Source: Hordeum vulgare subsp. vulgare (Eukaryota; Streptophyta; Magnoliopsida; Poales; Poaceae). From it: a stretch of DNA of 64,000 nucleotides. The stretch spans positions 207,231,689 to 207,295,688 of the forward strand of contig NC_058523.1 in assembly GCF_904849725.1 (NCBI RefSeq). Direction: 5' to 3'. Below the pieces are notes generated by a model that worked only from the letters and a program-made list of their open reading frames with translations, was not told where the DNA came from and made no database searches. The translations under genes were made by a program, and so were the position numbers. Of the stretch, positions 23,312 through 34,786 are shown piece after piece (the stretch's first letter is position 1; every line of letters begins with the position of its first letter).

Positions 23312-25313
23312 ATGTCGACTGCAGGTATGATCAAGGTTACTGCAGGATGTCTTATCTTTAAAGGAAAGGACTTTCCCTACTGGAAGACCAAGATGCAGAT
23401 GCATCTTTGGGCTATTGACAATGATCTCTGGTACGTTGTGGAACATGGTATTCCCTCCATCACTGCCACTTTCTCTACCGCGGATATGAAGAAATTCAAG
23501 CAACTTGATTCTCAAGCGAAGAATATCATCTGTGGCCATCCGAGCAAAGGTTAGTATGGTACCCTGTTCAAGAATTCATCCGATTAACCAGTTAACTTGT
23601 CGATTAATCCCTACTCATAGGGTCACCGAGTAGCCGATAAACCGAAAAATCGCCCGATTAATTGATTAAATGGTTGATTACCTTACCGATTAGCCCATTA
23701 ATCCCCTACTCGCGAGTGAACCGAGCAGATACCAGTTAATGATTTCCTCAACAATGGTATGGTAGAGTGAGTTCTTTGGGCACATCTAAGCTTATCTGGG
23801 ATAGGCTGTCCAAAGTCAATGAAGGAATTTCAACTCAGCGTGACTCTCGTGTTGATGTTCTTCACAATCTCTTCAATCACTTCAAGAGGATTGTCAATGA
23901 AAGCTGCCAAGTTACCTTTGATCGCCTCACTGACATCTCAAATGAAGTGCAAGCACTCGAAGCTCGAGACATCACTAACCATGAAGTTGTGAAGAAACTG
24001 CTACGATTTCTTGACACATCATTTGATACACTGTTTCTGATGATTCAAGAAAAAGGAGACTATAAGATGCTTGATCCTGCTAATATACTTGAAAGACTCA
24101 ATACTCATGAATTCCAGTAGGAAGAAAATAGAGATCTGTATGGACCAAGATACTCAAGACCTCGTGCGCTGAAGGCTAAAGCAATATCCTCATCTAAAGA
24201 AGAAGACTCACATTGCAACATTGGTGATACTAAAGAACTTGGACAGGAGCTTGCAATGCTCGTGAGGAAATTCCAGAAGTTTATAAGGCGTGGCCACTTT
24301 GGTAAATCTTCAAGAAGAGATATGAGGATATCAGAATCTTCATGTGAGGACTACAAGAAAAGAACTTTCCCTAAATGCAAGAAATCTGGTGACTATATTG
24401 TTGATTGTACTTGTTGCGTGAAGGAATCAAAGAAGAAGAAATACAAGGATGAAAGTTCTCATGACTCGAAGAAAAAGAAGAAATATTAAAAATCCTCTTC
24501 CTCAAAGTCCTCATCGCACAAGAAGACTAGTTTCAGAAAGGCTCGGGCACTCATTGGGAAGGAAATGGATTCTGAGGAAGAATCTGAGGAATGTGATGAA
24601 GAGCAAGGTTCTGAAGAAGACTCACAGTCTGGTGTGGCAACTCTTGCAATGGCTACCACATTCGTCAGCAAGTCAATCTTCACCTTGAAGAAAATAACAA
24701 CGCTATCTACACTAATGACTATGTTGATGACTTCGCTCCAACCTATTGCTTCATGGAAAAAGGTTCAAAGGTACTGAATGAATCTTTCTCCTCTGATTCA
24801 AGTGAATGTGAACCTGATGATTACAAAAAACCAAGTTACCGTAAACTTAGCAACATTGCAACTAAACAGCAAAGTGCCATTGAAAAGCTTCAAAAACTGC
24901 TAGACAAAAGTGATGATCTATGTAATGATGAAATGGATCGTACACAAATCCTCACTGAAGATGTGAAAAGTCTTGGGTCTAGATTTGATAGTCTTCATGA
25001 TCGTTATGGCACACTCTTGGCTGATCATGAGAAACTTTCCTATTAATTTCTTCAAAGGAAAATTGATCTTGAGAAGTTGAAGATGTCTCATGATGATATT
25101 CGAATGGAAAATGAATCTTTGCTTGCTCAACAGATCAGTGTCGCTCAGGTCGAATTCACTCCACAATATCTCAAATGCATCGAGCATAAAACTACCAATT
25201 CTTCACCGGAATCATCAAATGCTTCTATTGCTACAAATTCTTCAACTGCTCCTATGGTATCAAATTCTTACTTGAGGAAACAACAAATGTTACTAATGAA
25301 AATGCAGGGCTGA
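23312..25313 (+). pseudogene. Element B gag with coiled-coil extension
   Basis: Start ATG at 23312, MSTAGMIKVTAGCLIFKGKD, followed by the capsid-type WKTKMQMHLWAIDNDLWYVV. A MITE splits it at 23562-23756. It resumes with SKLIWDRLSKVNEGISTQRD and a long helical capsid segment to 24117 (stop). The zinc knuckle near 24366-24411 (FPKCKKSGDYIVDC) has lost its first Cys and its His (H to D), so RNA binding by this motif would fail. The 24753-25313 frames hold the coiled-coil part (KQQSAIEKLQKLLDKSDDL). The acidic EEESEECDEEQGSEED segment at 24565-24620 is typical of the family's linker. Stops and frameshifts are at 24118, 24487 and 25044. Confidence 0.8.
23554..23764. mobile_element. hAT-like MITE, 195 bp, in B's gag
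   Basis: The interval 23562-23756 is absent from the homologous place in A (6915-6945) and is flanked by the perfect 8-bp duplication GTATGGTA (23554-23561 and 23757-23764). Eight bases is the target length of hAT transposons. The ends CCCTGTTCAAGA and CCATTGTTGAGGA (the latter reverse complement) form an imperfect inverted pair. The interior is rich in GATTAA/TTAATC motifs. It has no coding capacity and so depends on a transposase elsewhere. Confidence 0.75.
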
Positions 25314-26270
25314 AGGAATTGTATGTGTGAGGCATATACAAAAGTCTCTAAGGCCATCAAACCCTTCGCGATGTTCTCAAAAGGCAGATTTTGAATAGGA
25401 ACCCGATGAAAAAAGGAATTGCCTTCGAGAGGAAATTGAATGCTGATGGATTATATTGGAAAACTGAGTAGTACCCCAAAACCTCATGGGTTGCTCCTAA
25501 AGGGCCTTCTGTTGATCCATCTACCCTAACAGGCTTTGCATGTGAATTATCCTATTCCTCAGAAGAGTCATTTGACTCCAACTATAAACTGTTCAAAAAT
25601 CAATCACGTGAAGTATTTGCTCGATATGTTAGAACTAACTGCAGGAATGAACCACCCATGAGGAAAATATGGGTCCCTATAGGTTACCTAGAAAATCTTC
25701 AAGTGAATGTCCTGATGATACCACCTGTGAAGAACCTAAACCCCAGATCAAATTCCTCAGGATGACCAAAGTCTTCAAGAGGATCAAAATCCTCAACTGG
25801 TCAAAACTATGCTCGTACTCGTGCTAATGCTTCTGATATGCAGGGAAATTTCAAGGGATATGAATATGAGCATTATTCCTCAAATCATTATGTTCATCAA
25901 TCCTAAAAGAACTTCTCTGCCTATTCATTTGAGTACTCTAACCCCCTACTGTGAAACAAAGTGCATTAGCTTCAATGCCCCCTTTCTCATATGGTGCTCG
26001 TAGGATGATGAACTCTTTGCCACCCCTTCAGATGTGGGTGGTGAAGAAATTGAACTAATCACTTCTGCAAGTCAGGTCTCCAAATGAAAATCATCATCCG
26101 AAGAATTTGCTGGAGACATGAAGAAAATTCTTGATTGGACGCAAGATAAAATTGATGAACTGATAACATTTCACGCGTCCTTAAAATTACTATTTATGAT
26201 GAAATTTCTATCTGATGAAATTGAAATCATATTATTCAACTCTAAAGCATATGAGATGGCGAGCTGTACT
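25314..26270 (+). pseudogene. Element B gag/protease linker
   Basis: Readable pieces include RQILNRNPMKKGIAFERKLN, KTSWVAPKGPSVDPSTLTG and CELSYSSEESFDSNYKLF, then NEPPMRKIWVP. These are the family's conserved region between the coiled coil and the protease. Stops occur throughout and no catalytic motif is present. Confidence 0.55.
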
Positions 26271-26835
26271 AATTCATCTACACGATGACAAACCCAAGAA
26301 TACTGAGTGGGTTCTTGATAGTGGTTGCACGAACCACTTGACTGGTGATAAAATCTTGTTGATGAATATGCCACTGACTCCATCACTACTGAAGTAAATC
26401 ACATATGCTGACAAAGGTAAAAGCAAGGTATTGGGACTTGGCAAACTGGCTATTTCCAAGCACACGCACATGGACAAAGTGATGCTTGTCGAATCCCTTC
26501 TGTTTAACCTCATGTCAGTCTTAATGCTTTGTGATCCTGATATGGTTGTTATCATTGGAAAATATAGATGTGTAGTCATCATGGAATACGAAAGATCCAA
26601 AGACTTCGAAGGCTTTAGGAGAGGAGATTTGTACATTATTGCTTTTTCCACATGTCGTCAACCAACCACATGCTTACTAGCAAAAACCTTAGAAGGCTGG
26701 TTGTGGCATCGAAGACTTGGCCATGCACGCATGAGGAATTCGCACACGCCTGTGAAGAAGAAGCCTGCCATTGGCATCAAATCAGTCAAATTCCTCAACC
26801 ACCACCTCTGCGGTGCTTGTGAGTCTAAAAAATGA
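26271..26835 (+). pseudogene. Element B protease and pre-integrase domain
   Basis: The protease active site WVLDSGCTNHLTGDK lies at about 26308-26352 (catalytic D-S-G intact), with a stop at 26395. GKSKVLGLGKLAISK follows. The pre-integrase zinc motif reads LWHRRLGHARMRNSH, then HHLCGACESKK with its two Cys, ending at a stop at 26833. The two overlapping halves are one reading frame interrupted by stops. Confidence 0.8.
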
Positions 26836-27482
26836 CCAGATCGAAACACCCCTCGAAGACTATCATGACTACCACTCGTCCGTTTGAATTGCTTCACATG
26901 GATGTGTTTGGACCTACTCATTATGCTACTCTAACCAATGCAACATCCGTATATGGCTTTGTCATCGTTGATGACTACTCTCGATACACTTGGGTACATA
27001 TCATTCTGTATAAAACTGAAGTCCAGGAAGTATTCAAACAATTTTCCTCAAGGGCATCGATGAACTTCGGCGTCAGGATCAAACACATCAGGAGTGACAA
27101 TGGGACAGAAGTCAAAAACACTGGTCTTAATAATTATCTTGATGAACCAAGTATTACTCACGAATTATCTGCTCCTTATACTCCTGAACAGAATGGCATC
27201 GTTGAACGCAAGAACAGGACTCTGGTTGAAATGGCATGGACCATGCTTGAAGAATATCAGATTCCTCGTTGTTTCTGGCCTGAAGCAATCGACACTGCTT
27301 GCCAGATCATCAACAGGGTATATCTTCACAAATTCCTCAAGAAAACCTCATATGAACTCCTTACTGACAAGAAACCCAATGTAAGTTATTTCAAAGTCTT
27401 CGGTGCGAAATGCTGGATTAGAGATCCTCACCATAGTTTAAAATTTGCACCTAAAGCAAATGAGGGTTTTATGCTTGGTTAG
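26832..27482 (+). pseudogene. Element B integrase core
   Basis: The best-preserved domain in the window, 216 codons open. Asp in LLHMDVFGPTHY, Asp in RSDNGTEVKNTG, Glu in EQNGIVERKNRTL: all three DDE residues are present. C-terminal KVFGAKCWIRDPHHSLKFAP and GFMLG follow, then a stop at 27480 where the frame should continue into the KDSHTYRVFK-like segment. It would catalyse strand transfer of the cDNA. Confidence 0.85.
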
Positions 27483-28940
27483 GAAAAGGACTCGCACACC
27501 TACAGAGTCTTCAAAACCTATCACAACAAAGTTGTTTAAACTGTAGATGTGCGGTTCGATGAAACTGATGGCTCACAAAGAGAGAAATTGCCTCCTATGC
27601 CAGACAAACTATCGTTTGAGGAAACTATCAAGTTCAAAGCTACTGAAGACATCGTTCCTACTAAGGAAATTGCTGAACAAACCGTCCCCATCACTGATGA
27701 AATTCGAGAAGATGCACCTGAGGAAATTGCTCCAGATCAAATCCCTCAGCCCAGACAAAATCCTCAACCAAGTCATCCAAGGATTTCAAAAGAAGTAGAA
27801 CTGGACAAAATCCTCGATGACATCAATGCGCCAGGTCCTCTCACTCGCTCAAAAGCTTCACATTTAGTTAAGTTTTGTGGGCATTCCTCCTTTGTGTCTA
27901 TCACAAAACCCTCAAAAGTTGTTGAAGCCTTCATGAAACCTAAATGGATTCAAGCCATGCAAGATGAACTTCTTCAATTCAAGCTGAATGACGTATGGGA
28001 ACTCGTCAAACGACCAGATCCTTGCAAGCACAATATCATCGGCACCAAGTGGATTTTCTGAAACAAGCAAGATGAGGATGGTCAAGTGGTGAGGAATAGG
28101 AACGAGTTGTAGCCCAAGGCTACACACAGGTTCAAGGAATTGATTTCGATGAAACTTTTGCACCAGTTGCTAGACTTGAAGCTATTTGAATTCTACTTGC
28201 TTATGCTAATCATCATAACATTACTCTATACCATATGGATATGAAAACTGCATTCCTCAATGGTATGCTTGTGGAATAAGTATATGTTGCTCAGCCCCCA
28301 GGTTTTGAGGATCCGAAGCATCCAAACAAAGTCTTCAGACTCAAAAAGGCACTCTATGGCCTCAAGCAAGCCCCTCGGGCGTGGTATGATACATTGAAGG
28401 AATTCCTCATGAAAAAAGGCTTCAAACCTGGTTTACTCGATCCAACTCTTTTCACAAAATCTTATGACAATGAACTATTTGTGTGCCAAATATATGTCGA
28501 TGACATTATCTTTGGTTGTAGTAACAAACGTTATAGTGATGAATTTGCTTACATGATGAGTGAAGAGTATCACATGTCTATGATGGGGGAGTTGAAATTC
28601 TTCTTAGGTCTTCAAATTCGTCAACAACGCAATGGGATCTTCATATCACAGGAGAAATACCTCAAGGATGTTTTGAGGAAATTCGACATGCATGAATGCA
28701 AAGGCGTCACGACTCCAATGCCTACCAACGGCCACCTCTACACTGACGAAAATGGTAATGATTTCGATCAGCAGGTATATCGCTTGATGATTGGCTCTTT
28801 ATTGTATCTATGTGCGTCTAGGCCGGATATAAAGCTTAGTGTTTGCATGTGTGCTCGTTTTCAAGCAAAACGAAGGAATCACACCATAAGGCTGTGAAGC
28901 ATATTCTTCGATACTTAGGTCACACACCAACATTAGGATT
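27483..28940 (+). pseudogene. Element B reverse transcriptase
   Basis: An acidic linker (IREDAPEEIAPDQIPQPRQ) is followed by RVT_2: WIQAMQDELLQFKLNDVWEL, GTKWIF then a stop (28059), [49 protein letters not shown]. The catalytic motif is intact as YVDDIIFG at about 28493-28516. [16 protein letters not shown] and [15 protein letters not shown] follow. A frameshift in the region KRRNHTIRL (about 28868) breaks the link to RNase H. Confidence 0.85.
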
Positions 28941-29402
28941 ATGGTACCCCAAGGGCTCAAATCTTCATCTCGTTGGATATTCTTTTCTGACTATGTTGGT
29001 GACCCTGTGGATCGCAAGTCAACATCAGGCACATGCCATTTCCTCGGAATATCATTAGTCTGCTGGTCCTTAAAGAAGCAGAACTGTGTTTCTCTCTCCA
29101 CTGCCGAAGCTGAGTACATTGCTGCTGGATCCCGCTGTGCTCAACTGCTATGGATGAAGCAAATCCTTAAAGACTACGACATCAACATGAAGAATGTGCC
29201 CCTCTACTGCGACAATGAGAGTGCAATCAAGATCGCCTACAACCCAGTACAACACTCAAATGTCCTCAAGGGCAATATCATCATTGATCATGTGAAGATT
29301 GACAATCAACTAGCAAATATTTTTAGTAAGCCCTTGGATGAGAGAAGGTTTTGCAAGTTGAGGTGTGCGCTAAATATCTTAGAGTCTTCAAATGTTTTGT
29401 GA
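28941..29402 (+). pseudogene. Element B RNase H
   Basis: Shows DYVGDPVDRKSTSGTC, SLSTAEAEYIAAGSRC, WMKQILKDYDINMKNV, LYCDNESAIKIAYNP and IDNQLANIFSKPLDERRF. About 36 bp encoding the conserved KHIEIRHHFLRDH-type block are missing between NPVQHS and NVLKGN (compare A at 21036-21085), an in-frame deletion that removes a conserved His pair. Ends with a stop at 29400. Confidence 0.85.
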
Positions 29403-29935
29403 AAACATGCACACATCCTAACACTTATACAATATTGATTACTTAGATGTTTAACACACGAAGAATCGGTTTTCTTCAATCAATGAAGAATATGACTCCT
29501 GTGTGAGGAAATTAATGAAGAATTTGGTTCTCAGGGCCCTACGACAATTGTACGCGGCGCCTGAAATCATCATTCTTATATGGTGCGTCACGCCACCACC
29601 CAACTTTGAAATTCTTCAAGCTGTTTTTCCTCAAAGTTGAAATTCATCAATCTTACACTGTCTCACAAAATCCTCATGTTTTTCAAAATCTTCAAAATCG
29701 TCAAATTCTTGAAAACGTTTGATGATTTTCATTTTCATATATATATATATAGACTTAGATTTCAAAGTCCTCAACATCATTCACTTATAGCTCAGACTTC
29801 AATTTGATATTTCATCTAAGTAAATGTGATGAGACCCGACTCCCCTCTATGCTAAGCTCAACCGAGTCTATTCATTTCTTCATATGCGTTCTACTCGACA
29901 CTTGTTCAATATCCTCACTGTGTCCTTGTCAGCTC
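29403..29935 (+). other. Element B spacer after pol
   Basis: No ORF of note. TTCAAA/CTCAAA-rich, with an (AT)n run at 29733-29750. It is the counterpart of 21272-21707 plus 55507-55530, and shows the empty site for T's insertion in A. Confidence 0.7.
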
Positions 29936-30128
29936 AGGACTTTGCAACGAAATCCTTAAAAATCCAAAAATAATTTTTATAACGTTATACAGTAACTGGA
30001 CCCACTTCTCACAACCGGATAACCACGAACTCCGCCGCTTCAGTCGTGGGCTCCATGTTTCGTGCAGAGACGAATGGGCAAGGGCAGTTCTGTCTCAATG
30101 TTTCGGCCGAACAGTTTTTTACCTTAGC

Positions 30129-30136
30129 TATAAATA
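30129..30136 (+). promoter_or_regulatory. Internal TATA box upstream of ORF3 in element B
   Basis: TATAAATA in AGCTATAAATAGGCCCTT, followed by a 13-C run (30144-30156) and a 5'-UTR-like stretch with GCTCGAGCTCAA and GCCGGTGAGG-like motifs. Element A keeps the same arrangement at 55715-55722. A donor-like CAGG/GTAATT at 30378-30383 is also shared with A (55989-55994). The location, more than 400 bp before ORF3 and far from any LTR, suggests a separate promoter for ORF3. This is inference: no transcript evidence is available here. Confidence 0.6.
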
Positions 30137-30580
30137 GGCCCTTCCCCCCCCCCCCCAGTCAAAACTCTTTGTCCTCTCTTTTTTTCCGCTCGAGCTCAAC
30201 CCTAGCGCCACCGATAGCAATCTTTTCACCGGTGAGGATAAGCTTCGCTGTCTCGCCCTCGCCGTACGCGGAATCTCTTCCTCCGCCACCGCTATAGCTG
30301 ATCTTTGTCGCCAAGTTAGGGCGCGGAAGATCTGAACCGCAGAGATTCACTCTTTTACTGCGCCAATTCTTCGCTCAGGGTAATTAAAATCCTATTTTAC
30401 TGCCTCTCTTGATCTATATTTCACTTCAGACGTGCGAAGTCTGTTTTTCCTTAGAGTGTGTGTCAGCCATGCACACTCATTCTTCAAACACTTGATGAAT
30501 TTCACTAAGCCACTCAATTCTTCATGAGATTCCTCATTTGTGTAAATTCTCGAATCTGCACAACTCTGGAACCCAAGATA

Positions 30581-33500
30581 AGAATGCTTAGTCAAATTCC
30601 TCAACCCACTGGTCAAATTCTTCGCACCTATACTCTGTTCGCAAGTACAAAAATCTCAGCTCATGAATAACTAGGTTCTCATCAACTTAACTCATTTGGA
30701 GAGTTCCTTGAAGAAACTCTACCTATGTCATCACAATCTTGAAGAGTTCATATTCCTCAGCAAAAGCCTCATTTGAAGAAAATGGAGGATGATTGGAAGA
30801 AGAAGGGAGGAAAGAAGCTTGAACAGAACACAACTTTTGAAATACCTGAAGACATATACACTGACTACTGCACTCCTGATGAGGAAACTCATGGCAAATA
30901 AACCATGGCGAAGCGCAAGATAAGTCTTCAGAAAATTGAATGCAAGTAGGCTAAGGAGTGGAAGGACTACAAATATGTTACTCCTAACTATGAGAAGAAA
31001 TTCACCCTCTAGCCACCTTGCAAGAGGCCTCCTTAGGGTGACCAACAAGCTGCTCATCACTCAAGCGTCGAAACCTTTGAGGATTACCCTGATGAGAAGA
31101 GCAAATATCTGTCTGAGCAACAGAAGAAGGCAGAACCAGCAATGATGAAATTCAGTAATGACTCTGTTGCTGCACGCACTACCACCACCTCTTCAGCTGC
31201 TGAGGCCTCTGCTACAGCTATTCCTCAGAAAAAGACTGTGATGAAGAAATCCAAAGCCTCAGTGCCAAAAGAGCAAATGCCTTAGAAGGCTGCAATAGTG
31301 GCAAAGTCTTCAACAACACCCCATTCATCATGACGTCATGAGAAGCAGCTTATTAAGCATCAGCCTGCTCAATCAAGCTGTTCAGTGCCGTCTGCCATGA
31401 GCTCTGCTGCAAAGTCTTCACCACCTTTATTGAAGACCAAATGACTGCTAGAAGAGGCATCAGGCCTAGTCCTAGCAAAGTCATCAATGTTCCTTCTGCA
31501 TCAGAAGGAAGTGAAGAATTTGATGAGGCGACACTTCAAGAGATCATCAGAAACAAGCAGGAACGAGTTGCTCAAGCCTCAGGCAGCTCCATTCCTCTAG
31601 CAATGATCCCGAAGGTTATGCTGGATTTCATAGACCTCTGGTATGACGATCCAAACACTCCTGTTGATGACTTAAAGCTTCCCCCTAGTGTAAGCCACAT
31701 GGTGGCCTCCTTCATCAATGAGGCAACGTGGAAAGAGCAGCAAGCCAAGCAAGCAAAGGCTGCAAAAATCAAGAAGGAGAAATTCCTCAAATAGAATCTC
31801 CTCAAGATGACGCCTGAAGCACTTGTATCAACTCAGGCGGAACTTAAAACCCTGACAGATAAGTATACAAGTCTTCACACTGATCATGAAGGAGTCAAGG
31901 TGAAATTCATCAAGGCTGCACCTGCCGCAGTTGATGAATACAACAAGAGAACGACCCCTCCAAAGCAGCAAGCAGCACCTCAGTCAAGCTACACTGTTCA
32001 GCTCGCTGAGGAAGATGAAACTAATGAACCAACTACTGCGGAAATTCCTCAAGACATTCCAGCTGATGAAACTGCCAGGCCTGAATCTGCACCGGTGCCT
32101 GATGAAACTATTCCTTCACCACAACCCTCAAAGGTGAAGAAGATGATTCTGTATGCATCACACGTGAAAAATACTAAAGCGGCTGAGAAAGAAGCTAAGA
32201 AGAGAAAAGATTCAATGACCTCAGAAACCTCAGAGGCCAAGCGCCAAAAAGTCACTCAGTCAGACTCTTCAACCGCCCCTGTGGATGCTACTCCTCTAAA
32301 TGTAGCTCCATCTTACTTGATCGTTCCCTTCAGAGTTGACTATGTCATTCCTGAAGATGATTAAGAAGTGGAGGATGCTGAATATGAAGAAATAATGGAT
32401 GAGGAAATACAGATAGACGATATTCCTCAGTCCAATATTCCTCCAAAGAGCACTAAAGAACAACTGGGTGATGATGAAACTGGGTGTAACACTCTAGTGA
32501 TTCACGATGGTTTCTGGGAAGAGACTCATCCTCGCTCACCCAGGTCAACTCAAATTCCTCACACTCCTGCTGCAACTGAAATCCTCACACGTTCTGATGG
32601 GAAAACCTTTCGTGAGGAACCTGCTCAAGAATCAGCCGCATCAGCTGAAGACAATGCAGCGATGAATATTGCAACTGCCTCCTCCAACAAGAAAATTCTT
32701 CAAGCTGAGGAAAATCCTCATACTGAGGAAAATGCTTGGGATGAAGAAAATGCTACCGCCCCCAACACTGAAACTGCTATTGTTGTGGTAAACACAGAAA
32801 CAACAATGATAGTGGCTACACCTCAAGAACAGCAACATAATCTTCAACCATAGCAGGATCATCCTTTTTCCAAAAGGCCAAAGTTTCAGAAAGAGGCGTT
32901 CTATGAAGAACGCATGTACTTCACTGGTGAAAATCAATATGATAAGCTTCGCATCAGGCACAGGAAATTTGGACAAGGAACCAACTGAACTATTATGCTT
33001 CAGTGCTCTATGGGAGAAACAAGATATTTCAGCATACCCATATTCCTCAGTGTGATATGGAGGAAATGCCTTTCTTTGCTCCAGTGATCAACGTTCTTCA
33101 CAAAGCTGGATTACTGCCTTTCTGCACTGACATCAGCGATTGGAACATTGACATCATTCTTCAGTTCTACGCCACTCTGCATTTCTCTTGCGACCCAAAG
33201 GATGTCAACACTTGGGTTTTGGATTAGATGGCTCAGCACATGCACTACAAAGCACCTGGCAATGAATTGCTTCGAGCTCTTCCAATCTCAATTCCCTCAA
33301 AAGATGCAGTGCTGATGTATGACGAACGTGAACTTCCCAACAGACTGATGGAACTCCTCATGAAGCCTTTGGCAAAGGACTAATCTCCAAAGACTCGATT
33401 TCTGGTACAAGACTTGAAGTATGAACCAAGAACAGTCTATAGAATCCTATCTTATGCCATTGCTCCTTTCAAAAGGCACGATGATGAAGAAGATGTTGTA

Positions 33501-34279
33501 GGCATCATGAAGAATATCCTTTTCAATGTTATCCATGGAATACCGATGAACCTTCATGATTTCTTCTTGAGGACTTTGGCTGACAATGCGCCGTCGCCAT
33601 TTGAATTGAATATTTATGCGTCGTGGACTATGAGACTCATCAGAAACATGTCAGGCAACAACTACCAAGCTGATTTTCAGAATCACCTCAGATATTGGCC
33701 GCCAATCAAAGTCATCAAGAAATCATTTGAGCGTGTTGAAAGAAAAGGTAAATCTGTGATTGATGAAGGAAATCAGCCCCTTGATGGCCAGTTTTGCAAA
33801 GCACACTCATATTCTTCATATGATGACACTGATACCCAAGATCCACGAAGCCCTACTTCCCGCAGAGTGATGAATAACAGAGAGCTACTCTACTCCTAAG
33901 TCTTCATCAAAAGGTCGATCGCAATCACAAGTGGGTTAGACGTTAGTTCAGTGCCATTCTGAAAACCCTCAACAAAACTCAGAAAGCAGTGAAGAAAAAT
34001 CACTATTATCTTCATGTGGTGTTTGATCGAACCAGGGCCACCTTCGCTCATCTGAAGACTCAAGAGGAATTTGAGGAATTGGAGTTTACTCAAGACTTTG
34101 ACTCGTCGTGGCCTCCCGAAAATAAATTCAAGCCAAATCCAGTTCTTGACATGGTGGACAACTCATTTTCTTCATTCCACACTGTTGTGTCAGATGAAGA
34201 ACCAGAAGACACTGCAACTGGTCCAAGGAAGAAGCATGTCGCCAAGAATCCTCACGCCTCTTCGTCAGCCAAGAAGTGA
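30581..34279 (+). pseudogene. Element B ORF3 (SIRE-type third ORF, positionally 'env-like')
   Basis: A degenerate ORF of roughly 1200 codons between pol and the polypurine region. Readable blocks in order: a Lys/Glu-rich N-terminal part to about 31430; ASEGSEEFDEATLQEI, RNKQERVAQ, LDFIDLWYDDPNTPVDD and a Lys-rich helix (31441-31794); a predicted coiled coil LVSTQAELKTLTDKYTSL (31807 on); a long acidic, Pro/Thr/Glu-rich middle; then a globular C-terminal part with CDMEEMPFFAPVINVLH, DWNIDIILQFYATLHF, LLRALPISIPS, VVGIMKNILFNVIHG and VIDEGNQPLDGQF, ending SSSAKK. I see no signal peptide and no membrane-spanning segment, so the historical env-like label of SIRE elements rests on position only. 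Stops at 31792, 32362, 32851, 33225 and frameshifts near 32990, 33380 and 33900 break it. Its function is unknown. Confidence 0.6.
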
Positions 34280-34786
34280 ATTCCTTCAAAGGGCATTAGT
34301 TCTTAGTTTTGTCCCTTTTTGTCCCTTGATGACAAAGGGGAGAAATCTGAGCGTTAGTCTTCAAACATTATTAAGTTTCAAAATCTTGGTTCTTTTGAAT
34401 TTTTTTGATGTAATGAGTTGTAACTTAAGCACGATGGTTCTCTAACTCTTTTGAACGTTTTTCTTTGGATGCTTAATTCCTCAAGGTCTAGTAATGCAGG
34501 CATGCTGAAATTCGTCAGACACCATTTTTCATCATGCATTTTCAAATTCCTCATATTGTATGTCAAATGTATGCATGACCTACAAGATACAGGGGGAGGT
34601 CTCCATGATGCAAAACATCCATGTGCAACTGATGTGAAAAGCAAATTCCTCAAAATATGCACATCTTCAGGGGGAGTATCTCAGTATCTTGGTTTCAAAT
34701 TCCTCAAATAGAGTACTTACATTTCATATTTTTATCCCCGTTGAAAACTTAACCTAATTCTCATCAACCACCAAAAAGGGGGAGAT
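34280..34786 (+). other. Element B 3' untranslated region with four PPT-like motifs
   Basis: Non-coding. Purine-rich motifs recur: AAAGGGGAGAAATCTGAG near 34334, CAGGGGGAGGTCTCC near 34590, CAGGGGGAGTATCTCAG near 34665 and AAAAAGGGGGAGATTG at 34771-34786, the last directly abutting the 3' LTR and therefore the functional polypurine tract. Element A repeats the series (59958, 60240, 60316, 60421). Confidence 0.75.

Noticed and set aside
30581..34279. True envelope glycoprotein in the SIRE-type elements
   Set aside because: No signal peptide, membrane span or cleavage motif is readable. Only the position after pol resembles env, so it is left as ORF3 of unknown function.
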